DNA of 64,000 nt from an uncultured Ruminococcus sp. (GTDB lineage: Bacteria; Bacillota; Clostridia; Oscillospirales; Ruminococcaceae). Positions 25,625 through 35,175 of the stretch are shown here, piece after piece. The stretch covers positions 20,825 to 84,824 of the forward strand of contig CASEUJ010000023.1 in the NCBI GenBank assembly GCA_949291125.1, given 5' to 3'. The notes below the pieces were generated by a model that had not been told where the DNA came from, did not search any database, and saw only the letters and a program-made list of their open reading frames with translations. How positions within the stretch are numbered: position 1 is the first letter of the stretch; every line of letters begins with the position of its first letter. A program made the translations under genes and the position numbers.

Positions 25625-26455
25625 ATGACGGCAGAGCCACTTATCATGATCACGGCGCGTGATAATGCAGCGGTAAAATTATATCGCAAGCTGGCAAACA
25701 CGCGGAAAGAACGCAGAAAGATGGGGCTTTTTGTGCTGGAAGGGCTGCGTCTGACGGCTGATGCCTGTCGCAATGGCGCTGTCCTCAGATATCTTTTCTG
25801 GACGGAGGAGGGCTATGCGCGATGGCGCAGTGAACAGTGTTCGATTCCGATGTCTGGGATGCGCTGTGCAATGATCTCAGATGCGATCGCCGCCGAGCTT
25901 TCTCAGACAGAACATGCCCAGGGCGTTTTTGCGATCTGTGAGATTCCTGTGCCGCCGCCGCTGACGTCGCTTTTGAAAAAAGGTGGAACATATGCGGTTT
26001 TGCACCAACTGCAAGATCCGGGGAATGCTGGGATGATTCTGCGCACTGCCGATGCCATGGGGCTCGACGGTGTGATCTATAGCGCTTGCTGTGATATTTA
26101 CAGTCCGAAGGTTGTGCGTGCTACCATGGGTTCGCTTTTTCGTGTGCCGGTGTGTTGTACGTCGGAAATTGAATCTGTACTCGAAGCGTGCCGTAGCGCC
26201 GGGATTGAAACATGTGCAGCTGTTGTAGAGAAAAACGCCGAACCTGTGGGTCAGTGCCAGTTTCGTCCTGGTACAGCAGTTGTAATTGGTAACGAGGGAA
26301 ATGGCTTGCCGTGCGAAGTTTCTGCGGCATGTGACCGGCAAATTACTATTCCGATGCATGGCACGATCGAATCGCTGAATGCAGCGATGGCGGCAGGGAT
26401 TATCTTGTGGGAAGTCAAGCGCATGCAAAATAGGGGAGAGGACAGGTGCACATGA
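25625..26455 (+). CDS. SpoU/TrmH-family RNA 2'-O-methyltransferase
   Basis: The 276-residue protein has an N-terminal substrate-binding region (KLYRKLANTRKERRKMGLFV) and a C-terminal SPOUT knot methyltransferase. The three SPOUT motifs are LQDPGNAGMILRTADAMG, AVVIGNEGNGLPCEV and IPMHGTIESLNAAMAAGI. It is in the RlmB/TsnR-like group that methylates rRNA ribose. The ATG at 25625 has GGAAGGGAG upstream. Its stop overlaps dprA by four bases (ATGA), so the two genes are translationally coupled. Confidence 0.9.
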   Translation: MTAEPLIMITARDNAAVKLYRKLANTRKERRKMGLFVLEGLRLTADACRNGAVLRYLFWTEEGYARWRSEQCSIPMSGMRCAMISDAIAAELSQTEHAQGVFAICEIPVPPPLTSLLKKGGTYAVLHQLQDPGNAGMILRTADAMGLDGVIYSACCDIYSPKVVRATMGSLFRVPVCCTSEIESVLEACRSAGIETCAAVVEKNAEPVGQCQFRPGTAVVIGNEGNGLPCEVSAACDRQITIPMHGTIESLNAAMAAGIILWEVKRMQNRGEDRCT

Positions 26456-27771
26456 AATATGAGGGCGAAATCCGGAGCCTGATCTGGCTTGTGTCGGTGC
26501 TGGGGACCGGAAACAGACGCGTCTGGGATCTGTTGCTTCGTTATCAAACACCGCAGAATGCGGAAAAAGCGCTTCGATCTTCAGAAGAGCAGCGCATGTG
26601 TCATCTTTCGGAGCACAGCATGCGGCGCATCGGACAGATCCGCCCGGCGCATATCGATGCAATTTTAGAACGATGTATGGCGCAGCATCAATCGATTCTC
26701 TGGTATGGTGATCCAGAGTATCCCTCTCTTTTGCATGCCATTGAAAATCCACCGGTGCTGCTATTTTATCAGGGGCAGCTCGATCTGCTGCAAAACGATA
26801 ATTTGTTGACGGTCGTGGGGACGCGAAATCCCACGGAATACAGCCTTCGCATTGAAAAGACTATCTGTCAGGATCTGATCAGGCGCGGCTTTATATTTGT
26901 CACAGGATTTGCGGTGGGTGTGGATATTGCCGCCAATCTTTGCGCGCTTGAGCACGGCCGACCGAGCGTTGCGTTAATGGGATGCGGATTGGATCAGGCA
27001 TATCCAAGGCCAAATGTTTCGCTGAAAGCCAGAATTGCAGCAAACGGCCTATTGCTCTCGGAGTTTTTACCGGGTGTTGAACCGCATTCGAGTAATTTCC
27101 CGATCCGCAACCGTATCTTGTCCGGTTTGACCATGGGAACATTTGTGGTACAGGCACCCTCCAGGAGTGGCGCGCTCGTAACAGCAGAATATGCGATTGA
27201 ACAGGGTCGCGATCTGTTTTGTCTTCCGCCTGCGGACATATTTGACAAACGATATATGGGTGTGATAAAATATCTTCGGGATGGGGCGATTCCGGTGTTT
27301 GACAGCAGTGATATTTTCTATGAATATGATGTGCGTGATATGCACGGCAGCTGGATGATGAATATTGCGACGAATGGTATGAGTCCTTTTTTCAAGAACC
27401 AATCTATTCTTCGCAGACATGATCTGTCATCGGAAACGAATCCTTCCGATCATCAGCCAGCGCCTGTACAAGAAGCTGCTTCTGTTCCTGTGAAAACAAT
27501 GGGATCGCAAATTCAGCGCACAGCATTGTCAGAAACAGCGCAGCCACCACATTCTGAATTACAGTTTTCGGAACCGATCGCAAAGGACTCGGTTTCAGAT
27601 GATCCGGGACAGCAGATCATTGCAATGCTGCGGCGTATGCAGGTGATGCATATTGATGATATTGCCGCAGAGATTGAACTTCCTATGGAAACCCTGCTCA
27701 ATACGTTGATCGAATTGGAACTGTTCGGGAAGATCGAACGGATCCCGGGAAAACAATATCGTATCATATAA
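26452..27771 (+). CDS. dprA: DNA-processing protein DprA/Smf
   Basis: The 439-residue protein has an N-terminal SAM-like helical region (1-75) and the Rossmann fold with VVGTRNPTEYSLRIEKTIC and VTGFAVGVDIAANLCALEHG. It has the conserved FPIRNRILSGL near residue 220 and a C-terminal winged helix (about 382-438; IIAMLRRMQVMHIDDIAAEI). DprA loads RecA onto incoming single-stranded DNA in transformation and is widespread in non-competent species too. A Ser/Pro/Gln-rich linker (about 325-380) is longer than usual. The ATGA overlap with the methyltransferase sets the start. Confidence 0.93.
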   Translation: MKYEGEIRSLIWLVSVLGTGNRRVWDLLLRYQTPQNAEKALRSSEEQRMCHLSEHSMRRIGQIRPAHIDAILERCMAQHQSILWYGDPEYPSLLHAIENPPVLLFYQGQLDLLQNDNLLTVVGTRNPTEYSLRIEKTICQDLIRRGFIFVTGFAVGVDIAANLCALEHGRPSVALMGCGLDQAYPRPNVSLKARIAANGLLLSEFLPGVEPHSSNFPIRNRILSGLTMGTFVVQAPSRSGALVTAEYAIEQGRDLFCLPPADIFDKRYMGVIKYLRDGAIPVFDSSDIFYEYDVRDMHGSWMMNIATNGMSPFFKNQSILRRHDLSSETNPSDHQPAPVQEAASVPVKTMGSQIQRTALSETAQPPHSELQFSEPIAKDSVSDDPGQQIIAMLRRMQVMHIDDIAAEIELPMETLLNTLIELELFGKIERIPGKQYRII

Positions 27772-27865
27772 GAGCTGCCGCTTTATCTTTACCAGGATGT
27801 CATCATTCATGTCATTGAAATCCGTTTGGCAGTAACAGAATCCAGAGAATGAGAGAAAGAGAATT

Positions 27866-29959
27866 ATGTCAAATTTAGTGATCGTAGAGTCGCCGGCAAA
27901 GGCGAAAACCATCCAGAAATATCTGGGGAAAGATTATGATGTGGTCGCATCGATGGGGCATATCCGCGATCTGCCGAAGTCCAAACTTGGCGTGGATGTG
28001 GAACACGGGTTTACTCCCCAGTATACTAATATGAAGGACAAAGAGGATGTCATCAAAAAACTCAAGGCGCATGCGGCAAAGTGTGACCGTGTGTACCTTG
28101 CAACGGACCCGGATCGGGAAGGTGAAGCGATTTCGTGGCATCTGGCACAGATTTTGAATCTGGATATGAACGGGGATAACCGCGTGGAATTCAACGAGAT
28201 TACCCGAAGCGGCGTGCAGAACGGCATGAGTCATCCCCACAAGATTGATCTCGATCTGGTGAATGCCCAGCAGGCACGCCGAATCTTAGACCGCCTAGTG
28301 GGGTATAAGCTCAGTCCATTTCTATGGAAAAAGGTGCGCCGCGGATTATCCGCTGGTCGTGTGCAGTCAGTGGCGGTGCGTTTGGTGGTGGATCGCGAAA
28401 ACGAGATTCGCGCTTTTGTACCGCAGGAATACTGGTCGATCGATGCCAAATTTACGGCGCCGCCATCCCGTAAGGTCTTTTCTGCAAAGCTCATCCGCGT
28501 GGATGGTCAGCGTGTGGATAAAATGGAGATCCCTGACAAGGCGTCGGCAGATGTACTAGTGGCACGACTGAAAGATGCAGATTATCATGTGGAAAATGTC
28601 AAAAAGCGTGTAACGCGTCGTCATCCGGCACCGCCGTTTATCACCTCAACCCTACAGCAGGATGCATCCTACCGGTTGGGTTTCCAGTCAAAGCGTACCA
28701 TGAAGGTGGCACAGGAATTGTATGAAGGCGTAGAGATTGATGGTATGGGTGCGGTCGGTTTGATCACCTATATGCGTACGGACAGCCTACGCATTTCTGA
28801 AGAGGCACAGAAGGCTGCGGCAGAGTATGTCACTGACACGTATGGCAAGGAATATTTGCCGCCGGAGCCACGCGTGTATAAGTCTAAGAAAAATGCACAG
28901 GATGCCCATGAAGCGATTCGTCCGTCTCTGCCCCATCTGACACCGAGTCAGGTGCAGAAAAATCTGACCTCGGATCAATATAAGCTCTACCGTCTGATCT
29001 GGGAACGCTTTATCGCAAGCCAGATGTCGGATGCGCTGCTGGATACTGTTTCGGTGGACATCGGTGCAGATGGCTGTATCTTTAAGGCCACTGGCTCGAC
29101 AATGAAGTTTGATGGCTTTACGGTGCTCTATGACGACACTAAAAGTGACAAGAATGAAAACAAGAATCTGCCGGAGCTGGAAAATGGCATGCAGATCAAC
29201 CTGAAATCCTTGGATGGCAATCAGCACTTTACACAGGCACCGCCGCGCTATACAGAAGCGACGTTGATCAAGGCACTCGAAGAAAATGGCATTGGTAGAC
29301 CGAGTACCTATGCGCCGACTATCACCACTATTACGGCGCATCTCTATGTAGAACGCGAGGGCAAACAGCTAAAGCCGACGGTGTTGGGAGAAGTGATCAC
29401 AGAGCTGATGAAAGAGCATTTCCCGCATATTCTGGATGTGAAGTTTACCGCCGATATGGAAAACAGTCTTGACGAAGTAGAACAGGGCAAGAAAAGCTGG
29501 GTGTCTACGCTGGAAGATTTCTATGGTGATTTCTCCCAGACTTTGGAAGAAGCCGAAAAGAAAATGGAAGGCAAGCGCGTGAAGATTCCGGACGAAGAAA
29601 CGGATGTTATTTGCGAACGCTGCGGAAGAAACATGGTTATTAAGATCGGCAAATACGGCAGATTTTTGGCGTGTCCAGGATTCCCGGAATGCGAAAACAC
29701 CAAGAAGATTGTGCAGGAGACTGCCGGGAACTGTCCACTCTGCGGTAAGAAGATCATTTTAAAAAAATCTAAGCGCGGCCGTAGCTTTTATGGATGCAGC
29801 GGCTATCCGGACTGTAATTTTATGACTTGGAACGTTCCAACGGAGGAAAAGTGTCCCCAGTGTGGTGGAACGTTGTTCCAGAAGGGTGGTAAGTCCGGCA
29901 ATCTGGTCTGCGAAAAGCCGGGATGCGGCTATTCCCGTCCTATAGGCGGAGGTGCATAA
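27866..29959 (+). CDS. topA: DNA topoisomerase I
   Basis: The 697-residue enzyme relaxes negative supercoils through a 5'-phosphotyrosine intermediate. A Toprim domain starts LVIVESPAKAKTIQKYLG, with DPDREGEAISWHLA near residue 84. The active-site tyrosine lies in GLITYMRTDSLRIS near residue 301. Three C-terminal zinc-ribbon modules begin CERCGRNM (about 586), CPLCGKKI (about 628) and CPQCGGTL (about 665). It follows dprA, the standard Firmicutes order dprA-topA-trmFO. Ribosome site is GAGAAAGAG, moderate. Confidence 0.97.
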   Translation: MSNLVIVESPAKAKTIQKYLGKDYDVVASMGHIRDLPKSKLGVDVEHGFTPQYTNMKDKEDVIKKLKAHAAKCDRVYLATDPDREGEAISWHLAQILNLDMNGDNRVEFNEITRSGVQNGMSHPHKIDLDLVNAQQARRILDRLVGYKLSPFLWKKVRRGLSAGRVQSVAVRLVVDRENEIRAFVPQEYWSIDAKFTAPPSRKVFSAKLIRVDGQRVDKMEIPDKASADVLVARLKDADYHVENVKKRVTRRHPAPPFITSTLQQDASYRLGFQSKRTMKVAQELYEGVEIDGMGAVGLITYMRTDSLRISEEAQKAAAEYVTDTYGKEYLPPEPRVYKSKKNAQDAHEAIRPSLPHLTPSQVQKNLTSDQYKLYRLIWERFIASQMSDALLDTVSVDIGADGCIFKATGSTMKFDGFTVLYDDTKSDKNENKNLPELENGMQINLKSLDGNQHFTQAPPRYTEATLIKALEENGIGRPSTYAPTITTITAHLYVEREGKQLKPTVLGEVITELMKEHFPHILDVKFTADMENSLDEVEQGKKSWVSTLEDFYGDFSQTLEEAEKKMEGKRVKIPDEETDVICERCGRNMVIKIGKYGRFLACPGFPECENTKKIVQETAGNCPLCGKKIILKKSKRGRSFYGCSGYPDCNFMTWNVPTEEKCPQCGGTLFQKGGKSGNLVCEKPGCGYSRPIGGGA

Positions 29960-29960
29960 G

Positions 29961-31268
29961 ATGGCGCAAGTATCTGTCATTGGTGGCGGGCTTGCCGGAT
30001 GTGAGGCGGCATGGCAGCTGGCACAGGCAGGCTTTTCTGTTATCCTCTATGAGATGAAGCCGCTGCAATACACCCCGGCGCATCATTGCGATGGGCTGGC
30101 AGAATTGGTCTGTTCCAATTCTCTCAAGGCGGATCGCCTGAATTCGGCGGCAGGGTTGCTCAAGGCCGAAATGACCCGGCTCGGGTCGTTTTTGATGCAG
30201 TGTGCTAGAAAGTGCGCAGTTCCCGCAGGTGGCGCTCTGGCGGTAGATCGAGATCAGTTCTCCGCTCTTGCTACAAAGGCGATTACAGAGCACCCGAATA
30301 TCGTCCTGAAAACCGCCGTGATTGAAGCAATCCCCGATGCTCCTACCGTTATTGCCACCGGTCCTCTAACGGATGGTAAACTTGCACAGGCGATAGAAGA
30401 GCGCTGTGGCACCCGGCTGAGTTTTTATGATGCGGCGGCGCCCATTGTCAGCTTTGAGAGCCTAGACAGAGACAAGATCTTTTTTGCGGCGCGCTATGGA
30501 CGAGGGGATGCGGATTATATTAACTGTCCCATGAACCGGGAAGAATATGAGGCGTTTTATGAGGCGTTGATCCATGCGGAACGTGCGCCGCTCCATGACT
30601 GTGATAAGGCGGCGTTTCGGGTATATGAAGGATGTATGCCGATTGAGGTGTTGGCTTCTCGTGGCGTGGACACCATGCGATTTGGCCCTTTGAAGCCCGT
30701 GGGGTTGACTGATCCGAGAACGGGGCATCGTCCGTGGGCAGTGGTACAGCTGCGCCGGGAAAACCGTGAAGGGACGTTGTATAACTTAGTTGGATTTCAG
30801 ACGAATCTGAAATTCCCGGAACAGCGCCGGGTTTTCTCCATGATTCCGGGACTCGAGCACGCCGAGTTCCATCGTTATGGCGTGATGCACCGAAACTCCT
30901 TTCTGGATAGCCCACGGCTTTTGGATGCAGATTATTCCTTCCGGGGTGCAGAGCATCTCTACTTTGCCGGGCAGATGACCGGCGTCGAGGGCTATATGGA
31001 GTCGGCGGCCAGCGGTATGCTCGCTGGAATCAATCTGGCGCGGAAATTGTCCGGAAAGATGCCGATGATCCTGCCTCGAGAAACCATGATGGGTGCGTTG
31101 GCGGCATATATCAGCAGTGCCGCTACGGAGGATTTCCAGCCCATGGGGGCCAATATGGGGATTCTTCCCGATCTGCCAAAGCGGATCCGCGGCAAACAGG
31201 AGAAGTATCAGGCATATGCCGATCGTGCCATGGCGGCGCTGGAGGCGTATTTGCAGGCACAGAAGTGA
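29961..31268 (+). CDS. trmFO: Methylenetetrahydrofolate-tRNA (uracil-54-C5) methyltransferase
   Basis: The 435-residue flavoprotein makes ribothymidine at tRNA position 54 using methylene-THF and FAD. It has the FAD fingerprint VSVIGGGLAGCEAAWQLA and the family blocks LAELVCSNSLKADRLNSAAG and FAGQMTGVEGYMESAASGML. The ATG at 29961 sits behind GGAGGTG, two bases after the topA stop codon region, which decides against an upstream GTG. Confidence 0.96.
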   Translation: MAQVSVIGGGLAGCEAAWQLAQAGFSVILYEMKPLQYTPAHHCDGLAELVCSNSLKADRLNSAAGLLKAEMTRLGSFLMQCARKCAVPAGGALAVDRDQFSALATKAITEHPNIVLKTAVIEAIPDAPTVIATGPLTDGKLAQAIEERCGTRLSFYDAAAPIVSFESLDRDKIFFAARYGRGDADYINCPMNREEYEAFYEALIHAERAPLHDCDKAAFRVYEGCMPIEVLASRGVDTMRFGPLKPVGLTDPRTGHRPWAVVQLRRENREGTLYNLVGFQTNLKFPEQRRVFSMIPGLEHAEFHRYGVMHRNSFLDSPRLLDADYSFRGAEHLYFAGQMTGVEGYMESAASGMLAGINLARKLSGKMPMILPRETMMGALAAYISSAATEDFQPMGANMGILPDLPKRIRGKQEKYQAYADRAMAALEAYLQAQK

Positions 31269-31284
31269 TCAGGAGGACAGGCAG

Positions 31285-32115
31285 ATGTCATGTCAAAGGA
31301 AAAGGTGGGGCAAATGGCTTGTCGGGCTGGCAATCATCGGACTGGCAGTATTGGGTATCTCTCTCTGGTTCTCAAGTTTGCCGGATAAGCCCGTCCGGGA
31401 TGATTATGCAACTCAGGAAGCCTTCGACAAGGCGATGCATGAATACTATCGGGATTGTCCGGCGTTTTTGATTGAAGAACCTGCCCGGGACGATTACGAG
31501 ACTTCTGAAGCATACGAAGAAGCGGTATTGGAATACTATCATGAGATGAATCAAAGGGGAATCGGCATTGACAAGCCTGTGATTTATCTCTACCCCGAAG
31601 AAGAAATGCAGGTCAGCGTCAGATTGGATTTTGATGGGGATCTGACCTGTACTTATCCGACATACACAGACGGCTGGAACGTCATGGCACAGCCGGATGG
31701 GACATTGACCAATCTGGCGGACGGCAGAGAGTATTCTTACTTGTATTGGGAAGGTATTTCGCAAATACAGTGGGATCTTTCAGAAGGCTTTGTGGTCAAG
31801 GGCGAGGATACCGCAGCATTCTTGCAGGATACATTGGCAAGAATTGGTCTGACGCCGACAGAATATAATGAATTCATTGTGTACTGGTTGCCAAAAATGC
31901 AGGACAATCCGTATAATCTGATCACATTCCAGCAGGAAGTCTATACGGATGCAGCAAAGCTGGAAATCACGCCGGTTCCGGATCGTGTGCTGCGTGTGTT
32001 TATGGCATATCAGGCGCTGGAAGAACCGGTGGCAGTGCAAGAACCGGAGATCGCGCCATTTACACGAGAAGGATTCACTGTGGTAGAATGGGGCGGCACG
32101 GAGGTCGTGAAATGA
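31285..32115 (+). CDS. Membrane-anchored protein with KPVIYLYP and VVEWGGTE motifs
   Basis: The 276-residue protein has an N-terminal membrane helix (about 11-31) and an outside domain. Two copies of a 20-residue pattern, RDDY.T.EA...A..EYY, lie at about 38-55 and 68-85, 30 residues apart. The main domain (about 95-272) begins DKPVIYLYPEEEMQVSVRLD, contains DGWNVMAQPDGTL and DNPYNLITFQ, and ends GFTVVEWGGTE. I recall this pattern from many uncharacterised Firmicutes proteins but know no function or family name. No catalytic residues are obvious. Ribosome site AGGAGGAC; 16 bases after trmFO, so probably cotranscribed. Confidence 0.75.
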   Translation: MSCQRKRWGKWLVGLAIIGLAVLGISLWFSSLPDKPVRDDYATQEAFDKAMHEYYRDCPAFLIEEPARDDYETSEAYEEAVLEYYHEMNQRGIGIDKPVIYLYPEEEMQVSVRLDFDGDLTCTYPTYTDGWNVMAQPDGTLTNLADGREYSYLYWEGISQIQWDLSEGFVVKGEDTAAFLQDTLARIGLTPTEYNEFIVYWLPKMQDNPYNLITFQQEVYTDAAKLEITPVPDRVLRVFMAYQALEEPVAVQEPEIAPFTREGFTVVEWGGTEVVK

Positions 32116-32126
32116 ACTTGTAAAAC

Positions 32127-32381
32127 ATGATGAAACAGGAGCAAAATCTATTTGTACTTGGCTTAGGAATGATCTTTGGACTCTTTTTTCTTCTGCCTGC
32201 GATCGGTTTTCTGATCGGCGTGGTTGTCATGTTGCGAAAATGGGCGCAGACCAAAAAAGCCGTACCATTGCTGTTGGCGTTGTTGTCGTTTTTGGGCATG
32301 CTTATTTTCTTGTTAATCAGTATGTTTTTTCTGCTTCTGGCATACAGCATGGCGGATTATGGTGGCTTTTTCGGGAACTGA
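32127..32381 (+). CDS. Small two-helix membrane protein
   Basis: The 84-residue product has two long hydrophobic helices (about 8-34 and 46-75) with a basic loop RKWAQTKKAV between, giving an inside-facing loop. No family recognised. The ribosome site is weak for the ATG at 32127; an internal ATG at 32169 after TTAGGA would give a 70-residue protein. It lies between the VVEWGGTE protein and plsX and is likely part of the same transcript. Confidence 0.55.
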   Translation: MMKQEQNLFVLGLGMIFGLFFLLPAIGFLIGVVVMLRKWAQTKKAVPLLLALLSFLGMLIFLLISMFFLLLAYSMADYGGFFGN

Positions 32382-32417
32382 TTGTGATTTTTACATACAA
32401 GGAGGCATCGGGAAACG

Positions 32418-33419
32418 GTGAATATTTTAATTGATGCATTCGGCGGCGATAACGCACCGCTGGAGGTGATAAAAGGCGGCATACAAGCGGTGAAGGAATT
32501 GGACGTGGCAGTGACGCTGGTGGGGAATGAAGACCAGATCCGGGCATGCGCCGCAGAAAACAATTTGTCGCTGGATGGATTAGGTGTCCTTCATGCCCCA
32601 GCGGTCTTTGATATCCATGAAGAGCCGACCACGCTCTTAAAACAGCACGCCGATACCTCTATGGCGGTGGGCATGCGTGCACTGTATGAAGGCAAGGGTG
32701 ACGCCTTTGTCTGTGCCGGAAGTACGGGCGCATTGCTTGTGGGTGCAACATTTCTGGTCAAGCGTATTCCCGGAGTCAAGCGCGCCGCCGCAGCACCGGT
32801 GCTGCCTACGGAGACGACACCTTTTATCCTGATCGATGGCGGCGCCAATAATGACTGTCGTCCGGAAATGTTGGTGCAGTTTGCAATCATGGGAAGCGCT
32901 TATATGGAAAGTGTTATGGGTGTGGCAAAGCCCCGAGTGGCGCTTCTCAATGTAGGCGCAGAGGATACCAAGGGGCGAGAGTTGGAACTGGAAACCTATC
33001 CGCTTTTGCAGCAGGCACCGGTACACTTTATCGGCAATATCGAAGCCCGGGATCTGCCAAAAGGCGCAGCAGATGTGGTGGTCACCGATGGCTTTACTGG
33101 CAATGTGGCACTCAAGCTCTATGAGGGCATGGGCAAATTCATGGCACACCAGATGAAGGGCAGTCTTTTTGCTGGCGTAATGGGTAAGCTTGCGGCGCTG
33201 TTAATCTTTCCGAAGATCCGGGCGCTGACGAAAAAGATGGATTATAAGGCGGTTGGCGGCGCCGTGATGCTTGGCGTGCAAAAACCGGTCATTAAGGCCC
33301 ATGGCAGCTCAGACGCCAAGGCGTTTTTTAACGCTATCCGGCAGGCAAAGGACTGCATCACCGGAAATGTCATCAAAGCCATTACGCAGCATACGGCGAA
33401 GCCGGCAAAAAAACAATAG
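32418..33419 (+). CDS. plsX: Phosphate acyltransferase PlsX
   Basis: The 333-residue protein converts acyl-ACP to acyl-phosphate for phosphatidic acid synthesis. Family blocks are ILIDAFGGDNAPLEVIKGG at the start, GDAFVCAGSTGALLVGATFL near residue 94, and VVTDGFTGNVALKLYEGMG near residue 217. The start is GTG; GGAGG at 32401 is about 12 bases away, a long spacing, but the N-terminus matches the family. rnc follows 15 bases later; no acpP lies between, unlike several Firmicutes. Confidence 0.96.
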   Translation: MNILIDAFGGDNAPLEVIKGGIQAVKELDVAVTLVGNEDQIRACAAENNLSLDGLGVLHAPAVFDIHEEPTTLLKQHADTSMAVGMRALYEGKGDAFVCAGSTGALLVGATFLVKRIPGVKRAAAAPVLPTETTPFILIDGGANNDCRPEMLVQFAIMGSAYMESVMGVAKPRVALLNVGAEDTKGRELELETYPLLQQAPVHFIGNIEARDLPKGAADVVVTDGFTGNVALKLYEGMGKFMAHQMKGSLFAGVMGKLAALLIFPKIRALTKKMDYKAVGGAVMLGVQKPVIKAHGSSDAKAFFNAIRQAKDCITGNVIKAITQHTAKPAKKQ

Positions 33420-33434
33420 GAGGGCAATCAGCCT

Positions 33435-34142
33435 ATGGAACACAATGAATATGTAGACTTAGGACGCTTTGAAACATATATTCACTATCATTTTCATGAC
33501 AAACATCTGCTGTTAGAGGCACTGTCGCACTCTTCCTATGCCAATGAAAAACGTAAGACCCGCAACAGTAACGAACGTTTGGAGTTTTTGGGAGACAGTG
33601 TGCTGTCGATTGTGGTATCGGAGTTCTTGTTTCATAAATACCCAAACCTGCCGGAGGGCGAACTGACAAAGCTGCGCGCATCGATGGTTTGTGAAAAGGC
33701 ACTGCATGTCTTTGCACAAGAGATCCATCTGGGTGAATTTTTATTGCTTGGAAAAGGCGAAGAACATACTGGCGGCAGAGAACGTTCTTCGATCTTAGCA
33801 GATGCGTTTGAAGCTGTGATTGCAGCAATTTTTCTGGATGGCGGTATGGATGCGGCAAAGCGCCATATCCTGCGCTTTATCCCAGAGGATCCCGAGGAGA
33901 GCGCACCGATCGGATTTCGCGATTATAAGACGCAGCTCCAGGAAGTGATACAAAAGAATCCGGAGGAAAAGGTGGAATATGTGTTGGTGGATGAATGCGG
34001 TCCAGATCATGATAAGGCGTTTACCGTTGAGGTCTGCCTGAACTCCAATGTGATCGGGACAGGCGTCGGCCACAGCAAAAAGGCGGCAGAACAGCTGGCG
34101 GCAAAAGAAGCATTATCGCTGATGGGCTATGACAAAGCATAA
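33435..34142 (+). CDS. rnc: Ribonuclease III
   Basis: The 235-residue enzyme cuts double-stranded RNA in rRNA processing and mRNA turnover. The RNase III signature NERLEFLGDSVLSIVVSEFL is near residue 36 and DAFEAVIAAIFLDGGMD near residue 122. A C-terminal double-stranded RNA-binding domain (about 163-230; YKTQLQEVIQKN to AAEQLAAKEAL) follows. Strong AGGAGGG ribosome site. Its 3' end overlaps the radical SAM gene by 14 bases. Confidence 0.97.
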   Translation: MEHNEYVDLGRFETYIHYHFHDKHLLLEALSHSSYANEKRKTRNSNERLEFLGDSVLSIVVSEFLFHKYPNLPEGELTKLRASMVCEKALHVFAQEIHLGEFLLLGKGEEHTGGRERSSILADAFEAVIAAIFLDGGMDAAKRHILRFIPEDPEESAPIGFRDYKTQLQEVIQKNPEEKVEYVLVDECGPDHDKAFTVEVCLNSNVIGTGVGHSKKAAEQLAAKEALSLMGYDKA

Positions 34143-35175
34143 AACGCTGGCATTTTTCATTCCCCATATTGGCTGCCCCCATCGGTGCAGCTTTTGTGAC
34201 CAGCGCACCATTACCGGAAACATCCATGCTCCTACACCGGATGAAGTTGTAGATACCTGTCGGGAGATGCTCTCTCGCTATGGAACATTGGATGATGCAG
34301 AGATTGCTTTTTTTGGCGGCAGCTTTACGGCGGTAGATCCGGCGTATCAGACGGCATTATTGCAATCAGTCCAGCCCTTTTTGGGAAAAGGGAAATTTGC
34401 CGGTATCCGTATCTCTACCCGCCCTGATGCCATTGACGATGCCATTCTGGACAAGTTGAAATATTATCATGTCACTGCCGTGGAACTGGGCGCACAGAGT
34501 ATGTCGGATCACGTTCTGGCTGCCAACGGACGCGGACATACTGCATGGGATGTTCGCATTGCGGCAAAGAAGATCCGTGTGGCAAAGATTTCGTTGGGAC
34601 TTCAGCAGATGGTCGGACTGTATGGCAGTACGCTTTTTGACGAGTATGACACACTAAAGCAGCTGCTTCAGTGCAAGCCGGAGAGTATGCGGATTTATCC
34701 GACAGTTATTTTAGAGGGGACAAAGTTGGCGGAATATTGCCGGAGCGGCAACTATCCGACGCTGCCGCAGGAAGCAGTTTTAGAGTTTTGCGCCGACGCC
34801 CTGTGTCTCTGTGCGCAGGAGAAGGTGCATGTGATCCGGATGGGTCTGCATGATTCTCCGTCAATCCGAGAACGGATGATTGCCGGGTATTATCACCCGG
34901 CGTATCGGGAACTGGTGGAATCGCGGCTCTATCGGCGTGCGCTGGAACGTGCCGCGGCGGCGTGTAATGGCTCAGAATTATGTGTGCAGACGGCGCCGCG
35001 CACCACGAGCAAGGTACTGGGGCAGCATGGATGCAATCGGACGTGGCTGGCACAGCGCGGAGTGACATTAAGGGTTACGGAAACGCCGGAGGTTTTGCCG
35101 TATGAAATTACTGTTGGCAAAAATGTGTATGATCTGATTTCGTTAGGAGTGAAACATGCAGAAAAAGCGGTTTAA
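34129..35175 (+). CDS. Radical SAM protein (Elp3-like fold)
   Basis: The 348-residue protein has the iron-sulfur motif CPHRCSFCDQ (Cys17, Cys21, Cys24) and the segment EIAFFGGSFTAVD near residue 58, which resembles the radical SAM domain of Elp3 and oxygen-independent coproporphyrinogen oxidases. No acetyltransferase domain is present. The same gene type sits beside rnc and smc in many Clostridia, so a role in RNA modification is plausible but unproven. It starts inside the end of rnc and overlaps the following C39-like gene by 20 bases. Confidence 0.85.
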   Translation: MTKHKTLAFFIPHIGCPHRCSFCDQRTITGNIHAPTPDEVVDTCREMLSRYGTLDDAEIAFFGGSFTAVDPAYQTALLQSVQPFLGKGKFAGIRISTRPDAIDDAILDKLKYYHVTAVELGAQSMSDHVLAANGRGHTAWDVRIAAKKIRVAKISLGLQQMVGLYGSTLFDEYDTLKQLLQCKPESMRIYPTVILEGTKLAEYCRSGNYPTLPQEAVLEFCADALCLCAQEKVHVIRMGLHDSPSIRERMIAGYYHPAYRELVESRLYRRALERAAAACNGSELCVQTAPRTTSKVLGQHGCNRTWLAQRGVTLRVTETPEVLPYEITVGKNVYDLISLGVKHAEKAV

